NCBI RefSeq assembly: GCF_003711515.1
Contig: NW_021167080.1
Span: 2,818,896-2,882,895, forward strand
Source of the DNA: Sodiomyces alkalinus F11
Taxonomy: Eukaryota; Ascomycota; Sordariomycetes; Glomerellales; Plectosphaerellaceae
Reading direction: 5' to 3'
DNA: 64,000 nt
Positions 46,401 through 56,727 of this stretch are shown here, piece by piece. Below the pieces are notes generated by a model. That model made no database searches, had not been told where the DNA came from, and was given only the letters and a program-made list of their open reading frames with translations. How positions within the stretch are numbered: the stretch's first letter is position 1; every line of letters begins with the position of its first letter. The position numbers and the translations under genes are program-made.

Positions 46401-49400
46401 ATGTCTGCACACTCGCCGCCTTCCCCGACCCTTAAACCTTCCAAGAGGCCGCGCCAATCTCAAGACGAAGAAGACGCCTCGCCGGCTTCCACCGGTAATG
46501 GACAAAGTCCGGTGGCCGACCAAAATGACGCTGGCTCCGTCCGTTCGGAGGACAAGGCCGCAAAGACTGGTGGCACCGGTTCTGCCGCCCTCCAGTCCAG
46601 CACGTTTCGCAATGTGAGCGCGTGCAACAGGTGCCGCCTACGGAAGAACCGTTGCGACCAGAAGCTCCCCGCCTGCGCCAGCTGCGCAAAAGCCGGTGTC
46701 GCTTGCGTGGGCTACGATCCAATCACCAAAAAGGTGATACCCAGGAGGTGCGTACGACATGCCAATCTTCAGCTTCAGACAAGGTTATGTTCAAGCTTGA
46801 TTTTCTGGATTCGGTCCCCTCTTTCTTAGTCGGCAAGACACGGCCGTTTTGTTTTGTCTTCTGCGTGCACACTAACAATAGTTCCTTCCAGCCATGTGTA
46901 CTACCTGGAAACTCGAGTTGACCAGCTCGAGGCCTTATTGAGCGCAAACAACATTCCTTTTCCCCCAGCCGAAGACCTCGAGTCGTGCTCTAGGCCCGGC
47001 AATGAACCGAAGAGATCCGTTGCCGAAACCGGCTTCCCTATGCAACCAGACAACGTGGAAGGACATGATGTGTCGAAAGGCCCATCTCGGGTTCATCGGG
47101 TAGACCTCGACAAGGCGAAGGGGGTTGATGCCAACTCGGGAATGCTGAACATCGTCAGTCCGTCCAAGCCGCGGTCCCTTGCCTCTGCCTCTGGTGTCTC
47201 TTTCAATCGCGTTGTCTTCGCCGCTGTCCAACACTCAGTGTCGGATAACAACGGGGCCCCTGACCGAGGGCCAGGCAAGACCACCATGCGAGATTCTTTC
47301 TTCGGACTGCATACCAAGCCCACGATTCGACCAGCACCCTTCCCCGAGAAATCCGTCGCCTTGAGGCTCGTGACACTATACTTCGAACATGCGAATCCCC
47401 AAATTCCCATCCTCCACCGGGGGGAATTCATGCAGATGTTCGAACAGGCCTACACAACCGAAGGTGGCGCTCGTGGCGCGCGGGAGCTCTACATGCTGAA
47501 TATGGTCTTCGCCATCGGTTGCGGCGTCATCGTCGGTGAGCCCGTCAAGTCAGAGGGTTCCGGAGCTGGTGGACCCACGAATCCCGTAGATAGCAACAAC
47601 TTCGGCCAGGCGCAGCCCGAGGAATATCATGCGAGCGCCATAGTGCACCTCGAGGCTTGTCTCGGATCTGGCGGCGGTGGCCTGGAGGTCCTGCAGGCTG
47701 TCCTGCTACTCGCGAATCTGGCCTTGCTTCGACCTGTGCCCCCCGGCCTCTGGTGAGTTCTACTTCAGCTGAGGACTGGACTGTCCTCCCTGAGCAGCAG
47801 CTGATCTCGAACAGGTATATCATCGGTGTTGCTGTTCGATTGGCCGTTGACCTAGGCCTGCATCGCGAGGACAGTCACGATCTCGAAACGGCGATTCCTA
47901 ATCGTCCGCCTACCGACGAGCCTGAGAGCAAGGAGAGGAAAGAGACGAGGGAGATGCAGATGCGCGAAAGGGGCAAGAGACTCGTCATCCGTGACATGAG
48001 GCGGCGCTTGTGGTGGTGTACCTACTCGTTCGATCGCCTTGTCAGTACTTGCGTCGGCCGGCCGTTCGGTATTAGCGACCAGGTCATCACTACGGAGTTC
48101 CCCTCGCTGCTCGACGACAAATACATCACGCCGACGGGCTTCGTCGGACTCCCGGCCGATGTCGACGAGGAGCCGAGCTACAAGAAGGTAGCGCATCACT
48201 ATTTCAAGCTGCGATTGCTTCAGTCGGAAATCCTGCAGGTCCTGCAGTACAACCAGACGCAAGTGGCTCGTGCCGCCGGTCAGAACTTGACCAATTCAGA
48301 TATGCACGCGCACCTGCCCTCGCCGTTCCTGGTCAGCTTCGACTCGTTCCGCTCGTGGAGAATCGATATCGACAGGAGGCTGTACCAATGGAGGAATTCC
48401 GCTCCTACCAGGGAGGAAACAGGAGTCGCCTTCTCGACAGAGTTCCTCGAGCTCAACTATTGGCAGGCCATCATCATGCTTTACAGACAGAGCTTGAGCG
48501 TCCCTGCCATGTTCGAAGGAGAGTATAATACTTCGACAGAAGTCAACAGCCCTACGGCTTTCCAGGCCGAACTGCGCGAGGATGAAGACAGGATATATCT
48601 CAAAGTCGCTGAGGCAGGGCAGAAGATCTTGCGGATTTACAGGCAGCTTCATCTCAGCGGCCTCGTCAGCTACACATATCTCTCTACTCACCACCTTTTC
48701 ATGGCGGGCATATCATATCTCTATGCCATTTGGCATTCGCCCATCGTCCGCAGCCGCCTGGTAAGTGACGGGCATCTTAAGCCTTTTGTTTTTTTTCTTG
48801 CTATGACCCTCCTGCTAACGCAGACCACCCAGACAATGGACGAGGTTGATTTTACCGTCCTGGCAGCCAAGTCCGTATTCACAGATCTGATCGATAAATG
48901 CCCCCCTGCTGAAACCTGCCACGACGCCTTCAACCGCACCGCCAAAGCGACCATCAAAATGGCCAATTCGACGGGAGGCTTCGGCGCCGCCCCTCCTAGA
49001 AAAGGGAGAGAAAGTAGGACTGACTGGAGCTCGGCCGGCGGCGACGGCTCTTCCACAGCCGGCGTCTCGCACAGGAGGCAGCCACCTTCCTTGCACCAGG
49101 GACCGTTCCGAATCGATTTTCCGGGGTCCGATGCTCTCTCCTCTCCAAGCCTCTCGGCCAGTGGAGACCTTCCGATCCCATCTCCCTCCATGGCACGGCC
49201 CAAGACGTTCAAATCCGACCCATACGCCCTAGTCGCTTCGCAGCAGCAAGGCCGGGCGAGCCCCTCGGATATTTCGGGGCTAGATGCCGCCATGATGGCG
49301 TCTCCGAGCCCCTTCCGGCAAAACCAAGCACCGCAACAGACCACGGCCGGGGCGCGTGGTGCGCCGAGCGCCTTTCTCAACCCGCAGGGGCAGTACGGTT

Positions 49401-49735
49401 CCGGCGACGCTGCTGCGGGTGGTTCCAGCAGCACCAAATGGGACTACGACGATACTCAGATGCAGGATTTCTTCCAGGGCTTGCAGCAGATGGGCCCAGA
49501 CGCGTCGGGAGGAGGAGGGGGCGGGGATGACTTGTCGTCCGTCCCCGGGACCGCCGGCGACTTTGGACAGCAGCAGTTCGATCTCGGGCTCGGCATGAAC
49601 TGGGACAATATGCACCATGATTTTAGCGACGATCAGCAGATTAACATTTTTAGCGGGTATTTCTTCGGTAGCCAGCAGCAGCCAAACGGGGGTGGTGCCG
49701 CGTCGAATGGGAGTGGCGGCGCGGGAGGAGCGTAA
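46401..49735 (+). CDS. Zn2Cys6 transcription factor, UaY/PCO-1 (Ppr1-like) type
   Basis: Exons 46401-46747, 46892-47752, 47815-48760 and 48833-49735; 1018 residues. The zinc cluster is C75-x2-C78-x6-C85-x6-C92-x2-C95-x6-C102, followed by GYDPITKKVIPRSHVYYLETRV: the linker and dimerisation coil seen in purine-utilisation regulators of the UaY/PCO-1/Ppr1 group. The middle region (IGVAVRLAVDLGLHRED, RLWWCTYSFDRLVSTCVGRP) is the fungal transcription-factor domain. The C-terminal ~250 residues are Gly/Ser/Gln-rich with an acidic hydrophobic end (GMNWDNMHHDFSDDQQ), a likely activation region. Known group role: uric acid or xanthine induced purine catabolism genes. The exact inducer here is an inference. 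Intron 3 (48761-48832) is a stop-free multiple of three, so its retention would add 24 residues. Confidence 0.85.
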
Positions 49736-50429
49736 CTTGCACAGCGCTTCGCACGGCTGCCTATAGCCCGGAAAATGGACTCGTGTCTTCCAAGAGGGGG
49801 ATCGATCAAGGCCGAAGCCGCTCATCGAGTCCCCTCCCGGGGGAGGGGGGAGGGGGGGAATATGACGAACATACGCTGGTATGATATGGACGGGACACGG
49901 CCATGACAGCGAGTATATACTGATCAAAACGGAGAGAAAGACGTAAGTTGTATATTACTGGGTCTGAAAGGCAAGGAGGGTTGGACAGTCTTCTTGTTCC
50001 AGATCTTCGCCATATATGAAGAGATGGGGCCTGATTCTGATTCGGCTGAGCGATACCCCGGATGAATGATGAAAAGAGGACCGGTAGAACTACTACAATT
50101 TTCACGTTTTACATTCCGATTGTCATTATTATCCGACTGAACATGAGACTCAAGTCATCTCCCTTGCGAAGAGGTATGGAGATTCATCAAAGGAAGAATA
50201 GGAACGATTAAGATACGATTTCCGAACTCCGGACCGGTACCTATCCCTTGCAAGCCCCTGGTTTTACTGTCACAATTTTTCTCCCATCCCGTTACTTATC
50301 ACTCCCGATAACTAACAAATATGTAGTATCCTCTGTCTGACCCAGGCGCCCACGGCCCGAAAAATTCACACAATAGAATGGAATTACCCGGGTAATCGAG
50401 AGCAAGGAAACTCGGTCACCCGCCCTGTC
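49736..50429. other. Intergenic, convergent 3' regions
   Basis: 694 nt between the regulator stop and the SigF-like stop. A G/GA-rich patch lies at 49836-49859. No gene seen. Confidence 0.5.
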
Positions 50430-51358
50430 TCAAGCCTCCTTCTTCCCAAGCTTGGCCCGGAAGCCAGGCTTCCCGGTCCACCACAGGGGAGCGAAGATCA
50501 AAGCACCAACGGCGCTAAGGAGCGTTGCGAAGAGCTGCCAAACAGCATACAGCGGGGCGCCATAGAAGGGGGCGATGAACTTGAGGAGGTCGGTGGGCTG
50601 GTAAAAGTCCTCCTGGGAAGCGATGAAGTAGTGGGTGGACAGGCTGGCGTCGTGCAGGTCGGTGGAGCCGTTGGCCTCGGCGCCAGCCACAGCGGCGACG
50701 GCGGCGTAGCTGTCATGGGAGCCGTTGTCTGTGGTAATGGTGGCGGGCTCGGGGGGAGGGGCGGCGCCGCCTTGGGGCGAGAGGGGGCGCTGTTCCAAAC
50801 GGAGGAGGGTGATTAGACTGACGTCGGCGTGGTAGAGGGGGAAGAAGAAGAAGGTGAAGATTTGGCGGATGTGGAGGAAGAGGAGGTCCGACTTTTCGTC
50901 GTGGACTAGATTCCATCGTTAAAAGAGGTTTTACAGCAGGAACTGACTTGCCTCGTTACGTACCGACTGAGTTGACCTGGAGATCGATATGGGGACTGAG
51001 AATGCGGTACCAGCGGTAAATCATGAGGACGAACCATCGCGATCCGATGGTCAGGTCGGTGAAGGGCACATGGCGAGGGTTGAAGGAGGGCACGCGGCAT
51101 AGATTGTGGATGAAGGACGCCTCGGGGAGAAAGTAGGAGTTGATGACGCGCTCCTGGTCGGAGGGAGTGCCCTGGGCGAGGGACTTGATGATGGGCACGA
51201 TCTCCTTGGCTGAAGAAACGGACGGTCAGCACTGATAGGTCCTTCTAGCTAGCCCTAAGTGTCGAGTCGAGGCTTGAGAAAGGAGAAACACCCCCCGGTG
51301 CGAGAGATGAGAAGCTGGCCATGGATGGGTGGGGTGAGTACAAACCTGGGTTCTCCAT
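50430..51358 (-). CDS. SigF-like NTF2-fold domain protein
   Basis: Three exons: 51358-51346 (13 nt), 51209-50964 and 50905-50430; introns of 136 and 58 nt; 244 residues. The joins give MENPA/KEIVPIIKSLAQGTPSDQ and IDLQVNSV/VHDEKSDLLFLHIRQIF, matching my memory of fungal SigF-like proteins (NTF2-like fold with a YFLPEASFIHNLCR segment, WFVLMIYRWYRILSP, and a C-terminal ASQEDFYQPTDLLKF). The C-terminal ~40 residues are hydrophobic (YAVWQLFATLLSAVGALIFA), a probable membrane segment. No catalytic function is established. An alternative first exon at 51793-51775 (MSDTEM, strong donor GTGAGT) could splice to 51363 and extend the N-terminus. Confidence 0.75.
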
Positions 51359-53031
51359 CGCGACTTTGAGCTTCGATAGACTGATGAAGATGCGAGGGAC
51401 CAGGGGGCAAGGGGTCAGGCCAGCGGATAATGGCAATGGTAATTAATATATGGAGTATTCGAGGTGGTTGTGTTACAATGGTATGGGCTCTGGGCGCTTA
51501 TGACACGAGAAAGGGAGGGAGGGAGGGAGAAAGGGAGGGAGAGGGGAAGAAAGAGAGAGGGTGACAAGGAGAGAGGGGAAAGATGATATCGACTTGTACG
51601 GAGTACGAATGGATATTTCTTTGGTGGATATCTGGACGTCATCATATGCGTTTCTCATTCTCACACACTTGGGCACTACACGTATAGAGAACGGGAGTAA
51701 CCAAAGCACAAGAGAAGGGGCCGGGGCCACCGGGGGATAAGGTACCGGCCTAGTGGAAGTTGCGTGAAACTCACCCATCTCAGTATCAGACATGGCGAAT
51801 ACCTAGTCTCTGTCGAGCTGATATCAGAGACTGACGGGACAAACCAACTTGATCAAGTATCGGCGTGATCTTTCTTAGAGTCGAGGTACGCCGAAGATAC
51901 ATGAAGTCATTTACGTAGGTGATGTCATGGAACCCAACCCCAACCCCGACCCCACGGTTCTTGTCGATCCGCAACATCTAACATGTGACAGGTTCCGGGA
52001 CAGACAGGTACGATGTGGGACTAATTAACCGCCTTCGAATTTGTGTATCAGTCGGATGTAGTACGGAGAAATTTGTCGGCCCCATTGAGCCTCCCAGCAG
52101 TAACTTTGCGGAGATCCGTGCGATGCAGAACTCCTAGCAATATGAGAGTCTGCCTGTGGGGATCCTTTCCGACCTGTCGAGGGTTAACGTGGCATTCCCG
52201 ACGCGCGGAACAGCTGTTCATGAGCGGCAATGGCGATGTCCAGAGCAAGATAAGACGGCATTTTTACCCATCAGAGTCGGGTTCTTTCAAGTATGAGGCG
52301 GACAAGTGGAAGATCTCGAGGCATGTCCCGATGGTGGGGACCATGGATTGTGCAGTGGAGATAATGGTCCGGCGTGCCTTAGGTAATACGAAGTACAGTA
52401 CGGGGTACAAAGCTAAGGTACTAGACAGGCGAGTGGGTCCATGGCAACGGGTCATAGTATGACCGAATCCCGGTTACCGTGGAGCTGAGCGTTGCTGCCG
52501 CCCCGTCATTGAAGCCGTCTTCCTACTCATTCGTATTATGTACCTACCCATGCCCCCGTAACCTCCGTCTGGACCATCACACTCGAGGCTGCGAAGCCTT
52601 CATCCCCTCGCTCCCGAAACGAAGCTTTCGGTGTCGATTGGCTCCAATGCACAGCCGAGTCGCACCTTTCTCATGAATGCATAGGCAATCTTTGGGGCCC
52701 AAATAAGTGCGCGCGACGTCGTTCTTCCGATAAGCAAGGAATCCCCCGTCTGCGACCCTCGCATCGTCGGTCATTGTTCAAACACCAACACTCCGGCCTC
52801 AACCCAACCCCCCCGGCTCCTGTCGGCGCGGCGCGGTTTCGGAGACCAGAGATACATTATATTATTCTTTTCGATTCCGGTAGTGACAGCACTCACTCCC
52901 TTTTTCACGCCTCTCGCATCCGCCGATCGAGGCGTCACTCGCGAACCACACCAGCGGGGTCGCAAACGCCGCTGCGCCAAAACAAGCTCCCATACCCTCC
53001 CACCCACGCATCATATCGTACAAAACCGTTT
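51359..53031. other. Intergenic, divergent 5' flanks
   Basis: 1.67 kb between divergent starts. A polypurine tract on the plus strand (about 51501-51578; pyrimidine on the transcribed SigF-like sense strand) lies in the 5' leader or a 5' intron of that gene. Words ggagtacgaa (51600-51609) and aatacgaagtacagtac (52386-52402) occur. The 139-codon frame at 52043-52462 has no coding character I recognise. Confidence 0.5.
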
Positions 53032-53727
53032 ATGCCGACCATCATGCCGCCCTTCAACGCCCGGCTCCGTCGCGACCTCTCTTCCGACATCCTCGACCGC
53101 CTCCTCCTCCCCCTACGTGCGCCGCCCGCCGACCTGCCTGCCCCCGCACCGCAGTTCCCGACCCCCTCCCAACCCCGCCAAATCACCCCCGTGGTTCCAC
53201 GACAGGAATCCGAAACGACCCTCATCATCCCCACCACGTACACCAACATTGGCGACCTCGCGCCGGGCGCCGTAGCGGGAATCGTCCTCGGCTCCGTCTT
53301 CGGCTTCCTCCTCCTCGTCTGGCTGGTCTACATGTGCACCAGCGGGATCGCCCCCGCCGTCGAGACCCGCACCGACGACAGCTCGCTCCCTCCCCCCCCT
53401 CCCCCTCACAGGTCGCGCCGCAGTCGCCACCAACACCACCACCACCACCACCACCCCCCTTCGCATCGGCGCTCCGGGGGGCGCGCGCGCGTCATCGCCA
53501 CCGAGACGACGCGGGTGCGGAGCAGCGGGGGCAGGGGTCCCGGTCCCATCATCGTCGACGCGCCCGAGCCGGAGATGAGTGAACGGGCGAGATCCGTCAG
53601 CCGGCCGCCGCCGCGCGTGGTGGAAAGCGACGAGGATGAAGTTGTTGTCATTGAGGAGAATACGCCGCCGAGGAGGAACAGGCGACAGAGTCGTCACAGT
53701 CGCCACAGTAGCTACGACGACCATTGA
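53032..53727 (+). CDS. Single-pass membrane protein, function unknown
   Basis: A single exon; from ATG 53032 it is 231 residues (an ATG at 53044 is an equally possible start; the upstream open part lacks conserved look). One clear transmembrane segment spans about 79-103 (GAVAGIVLGSVFGFLLLVWLVYMCT). It is preceded by a Pro-rich external or lumenal part and followed by a basic, low-complexity tail with a Pro run (LPPPPPPHR), a His run (HQHHHHHHHPP) and Arg/Ser-rich segments ending SRHSRHSSYDDH. There is no signal peptide. Such single-TM proteins with a GAVAGIVLG-type segment are common in Pezizomycotina, but their role is not known to me. Confidence 0.7.
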   Translation: MPTIMPPFNARLRRDLSSDILDRLLLPLRAPPADLPAPAPQFPTPSQPRQITPVVPRQESETTLIIPTTYTNIGDLAPGAVAGIVLGSVFGFLLLVWLVYMCTSGIAPAVETRTDDSSLPPPPPPHRSRRSRHQHHHHHHHPPSHRRSGGRARVIATETTRVRSSGGRGPGPIIVDAPEPEMSERARSVSRPPPRVVESDEDEVVVIEENTPPRRNRRQSRHSRHSSYDDH

Positions 53728-53749
53728 GAGATACATGGAACGCCTTGGG

Positions 53750-53750
<1 letters not shown>

Positions 53751-53792
<42 letters not shown>

Positions 53793-53794
53793 TT
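53751..53794. repeat. (CT)17 microsatellite with T tail
   Basis: Seventeen CT dinucleotides (53751-53784) followed by ten more T, starting 23 nt after the stop codon of the single-pass membrane protein, so in its likely 3' UTR. Confidence 0.95.
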
Positions 53795-54367
53795 GGACGG
53801 GACGAGTACAGGCCTTTTTGTTGAAATTCTTGTGCATTGGAGGATTCTGTTGCTGTGTACGTGGAGACGTGAGCCGCACGTATTCTGTTTGCTGCTATGA
53901 GCGACGTCTTATTTTGATTCGGCTTGATTGTCGCGTACCCTTTCTCTTCCTATTTGCCTGATCTAGGTCATCTGCTGGAAGAAGTCGGTTGGAGTTGTCT
54001 CCAACGATAATGGGGGGAACCGTACAACCTGGAGGAGACCCTAAGGTATGCTTTCGAAAATGCTTTCCTCTCCATGACATCGCACTTTTCTTTTTCCCAC
54101 TTCAACATCATCTATCTTTCGATGTCGAATGGGGTTAGCATCATCACTGGATTATGACTCCTTTTTTGGGTCGAAGTAGGTAGTTTACGAGTAATGGATA
54201 CCCCGAGTTTCTCTTCCCCCCCAACCTTGCGAAGGTGCATGGAGAGTAGTCTCCGACTTGTTGAGGCATTGAATTGATGCCGGAAAAAAGAGCAACCAAT
54301 AACCTTGAGACGAATGCGATAACATTGCGGCGCAACGACTGGTGGATGCTCCCTTTCTTTTCGTGGT

Positions 54368-54375
54368 TATATTAC
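54368..54375. repeat. Left 8-bp target site duplication
   Basis: TATATTAC directly abuts the left terminal inverted repeat and is identical to 54982-54989 on the other side. Confidence 0.85.
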
Positions 54376-54981
54376 GAGACCCGTTATTCCGACTGTACCA
54401 CTTGGTGTTTCCGACATAGTTCGGTCATGGACCACGACACGACGTCTTCTTCGGAGCTTTTATATGGGAACTAATTTAACCCCTCTGGTTCATTAAAGGG
54501 AGTAGCAGGTATAATCTCGACGACTCGGATTATAACCCGTGGGTCTATTTTATAGTCGATTACCACCACGTTATAGAATCCAGCTCGCTATCCATCTACC
54601 GCTCGTATATCCTAAGGTACTCTTGCTGCTGCTGTTATAAATTAACGGATAAGGTTGTCTGTTTAATTAAAGCTGTTCGCAATAGCGATAGCTCCACGGC
54701 CACGGTTATCACGACTAGGTTGTCATTATTGCGTGGATTGATCGGTTAACTGATGGATTAACGAATTAAACTGACGGATTAAACTAACGGATTAAACTAA
54801 CGGATTGACTAATAGATTAACGGCCTAAAGACATGGCTTGATTATTAACTACGTTATGGTTCAAGTGACGATGGTAGTTTTGTGTGGAGGTTAGTATTCC
54901 GAAAAAGGAAATTTATGGGTCCATGCCCGAACTACACTACAGTCGGAATAACCAAGTGGTACAGTCGGAATCACGGGCCTC
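54376..54981. mobile_element. 606-bp MITE-like non-autonomous DNA transposon
   Basis: The left arm (54376-54433) and the reverse complement of the right arm (54918-54981) both begin GAG(A/G)CCCGT and agree at 29 of the first 31 positions. They agree again in TTCCGAC, AGTTCGG and CATGGACC, giving ~60-bp imperfect terminal inverted repeats (the right one has a small insertion). The exact 8-bp duplication TATATTAC flanks both ends. The interior (484 nt) is AT-rich, has no long open frame, and includes a 13-nt tandem repeat. An 8-bp duplication fits hAT-type elements; Mutator-like elements (8-10 bp) are also possible. A non-autonomous element mobilised in trans is the natural reading. Confidence 0.85.
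54747..54818. repeat. 13-nt tandem repeat inside the MITE-like element
   Basis: Unit aaactaacggatt: exact at 54781-54793 and 54794-54806, one change at 54768-54780, more divergent copies at 54747-54759 and 54807-54818. It lies near the centre-right of the 606-bp element. Confidence 0.9.
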
Positions 54982-54989
54982 TATATTAC
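54982..54989. repeat. Right 8-bp target site duplication
   Basis: TATATTAC directly follows the right terminal inverted repeat and is identical to 54368-54375. Confidence 0.85.
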
Positions 54990-55343
54990 TCAGCGCTGTA
55001 TTATGCAACTGCCTAATCCTCCCTCCCCTCGTCACGGGTTGTAAGACACGACGCGACGGACGGGCGACTGCACTCGAAGGATGATCCCTGATACGCATGG
55101 CTTGCTGCGTGCCTGCCTCAGGTCAGACCGTCTGGTAAAGGATGCGTGAGGGGGCGATGGGGGTTGGGGGGTAAGACGGGCCAACAAATGAGGAGATATG
55201 TTGAGAGCTCACGAAGATAAATATCCCCCCCGTCTTTTTCCCTTCTATCCTTAGGTACCCAGTTGAATGGTGAGAGTGAGCTCGGCAGGAAATCTCATCG
55301 CAGTACAACCGGCCAAAGACGACGGAGACGACCGTGAGCGACA

Positions 55344-56620
55344 ATGTCCGACAATAACACCGATCAGAATGCCCTCAAGACGTACCGTGGCAACTGCCAC
55401 TGTGGTGCCTTCGTCTATGAAGTCCGGCTCCCCGAGATCAAGTCGGTCTGGGAGTGCAATTGCAGCCTCTGCTACAAGAAGGGTTACCTCTTGGTCATGC
55501 CTAGCAGTCCCGACCAGTTTCGCATCGTGAAGGGTAGCGAAGAAATCCTCGCCACCTATAGCTTCAACCAGAAGAAGGCCAAGCATAAGGTTCGAATAAG
55601 GAACTGGGCGAGAAAATGAGGGCGTGGAGAGTGAACGCCTGACCTCTGACAATGCGCTGCTGTTGTTCTCGCTGGCTGATCTTCTCTGAATCGCTCGCAG
55701 TTCTGTCCCACCTGCGGCACCAGCGTGTTGAGATATCTGTGGGATGCTCCCGATTTCATGAAGATTGCCGTTAATGTGCGTTCTCTGCAGTGCCCGTTGG
55801 CCCCCATTCCAGCTTCGTGTTTTCGCCTCAGTCTCTCCTCTCAGCCTCAACAACTAACCAATTCCCAGGCCCACACAATCCAAGATCTGGATACGTGGTC
55901 GCTAGAGCGAAAACCGTGCGTGTAAAGGGCCGACTGGGCTCTCTCCAAGCTTCATATCAGCGGGACATATCATTCACTGACGTGCCAGGAAATAAATAGC
56001 TTCGACGGTGCTTCCCGCCCACCCCCTTATGAACCGCCGACGTACACCGGTCCTCGACCGACAGCCCAGATTGAAGGCGGCAAGCTGTACACCGGCGGGT
56101 GCCATTGCGGCGCTGTCCAACTGGCTCTACTCAGCAGGTCCATCGACGCCACATTTCCCGACACCTTCCCGGAGGGAGCGGGAGAGTGCAATTGCAGCAT
56201 CTGCGAGCGGGTTGGTCACAGGCAACCACAGATAACCACCCGCACCCTTAGGAGAAGAAGACGCCCTTTGCTGACGGGTGCTTCCCATTGTATTAGCACG
56301 CATACGTCTGGGTTTGGTCGCGTGCCGAACAGGTCGTCCTGCACGGCGACGACAAAGATATCGGCCGGTACGCGTTCGGGCGCGCATTCGTGGCCAAGTC
56401 GTTTTGCAACAAGTGTGGTGTCCCGCTCACCAACAGAATTGTGTCCAAGGGGCTGGCCGAATGGGACACCATGCCGGAAAATTTCGGGGTAAATATCGAA
56501 ACGGTGAAGAACATGCACCCCGTGAACCTCAGGGCGTTGAACGGCATCAACCTGGGCGACGTCAAGGTCCTCAAGCTCTCCAACGCGAAGGAGGTTGAGC
56601 CCAAGTATGTGGACCCGTAA
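55344..56620 (+). CDS. Tandem GFA-domain (Mss4-like zinc fold) protein
   Basis: Five exons: 55344-55589, 55701-55775, 55869-55915, 56000-56210 and 56297-56620; introns of 111, 93, 84 and 86 nt; 300 residues. Domain 1 has C18-H-C20, C38-N-C40-x2-C43 and C84-x2-C87; domain 2 has C157-H-C159, C186-N-C188-x2-C191 and C230-x2-C233, so both keep all seven cysteines of the GFA zinc sites. A Pro-rich linker (RPPPYEPPTYTGPRP, about 129-143) separates them. Family name: glutathione-dependent formaldehyde-activating; for most members, including fungal ones, the activity is not demonstrated. Convergent with the AlkB gene, with stop codons about 107 nt apart. Confidence 0.88.
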
Positions 56621-56727
56621 GCTTGGTGCAGGAATGGGCGTTGAGGATGTGGCGGGATAACCCCCACTGGTTCTCGGTTCGTCTCTTCAAGGACAGAGGC
56701 AAACTAAAACATCTCTCGGAAAGCCTT

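Larger units (their letters stand above)
53795..55343. other. AT-rich intergenic region carrying a MITE-like element
   Basis: About 1.5 kb without genes between the microsatellite and the GFA gene. Base composition is clearly more AT-rich than the rest from about 54470. Most of its centre is the 606-bp inverted-repeat element described separately. Confidence 0.6.
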
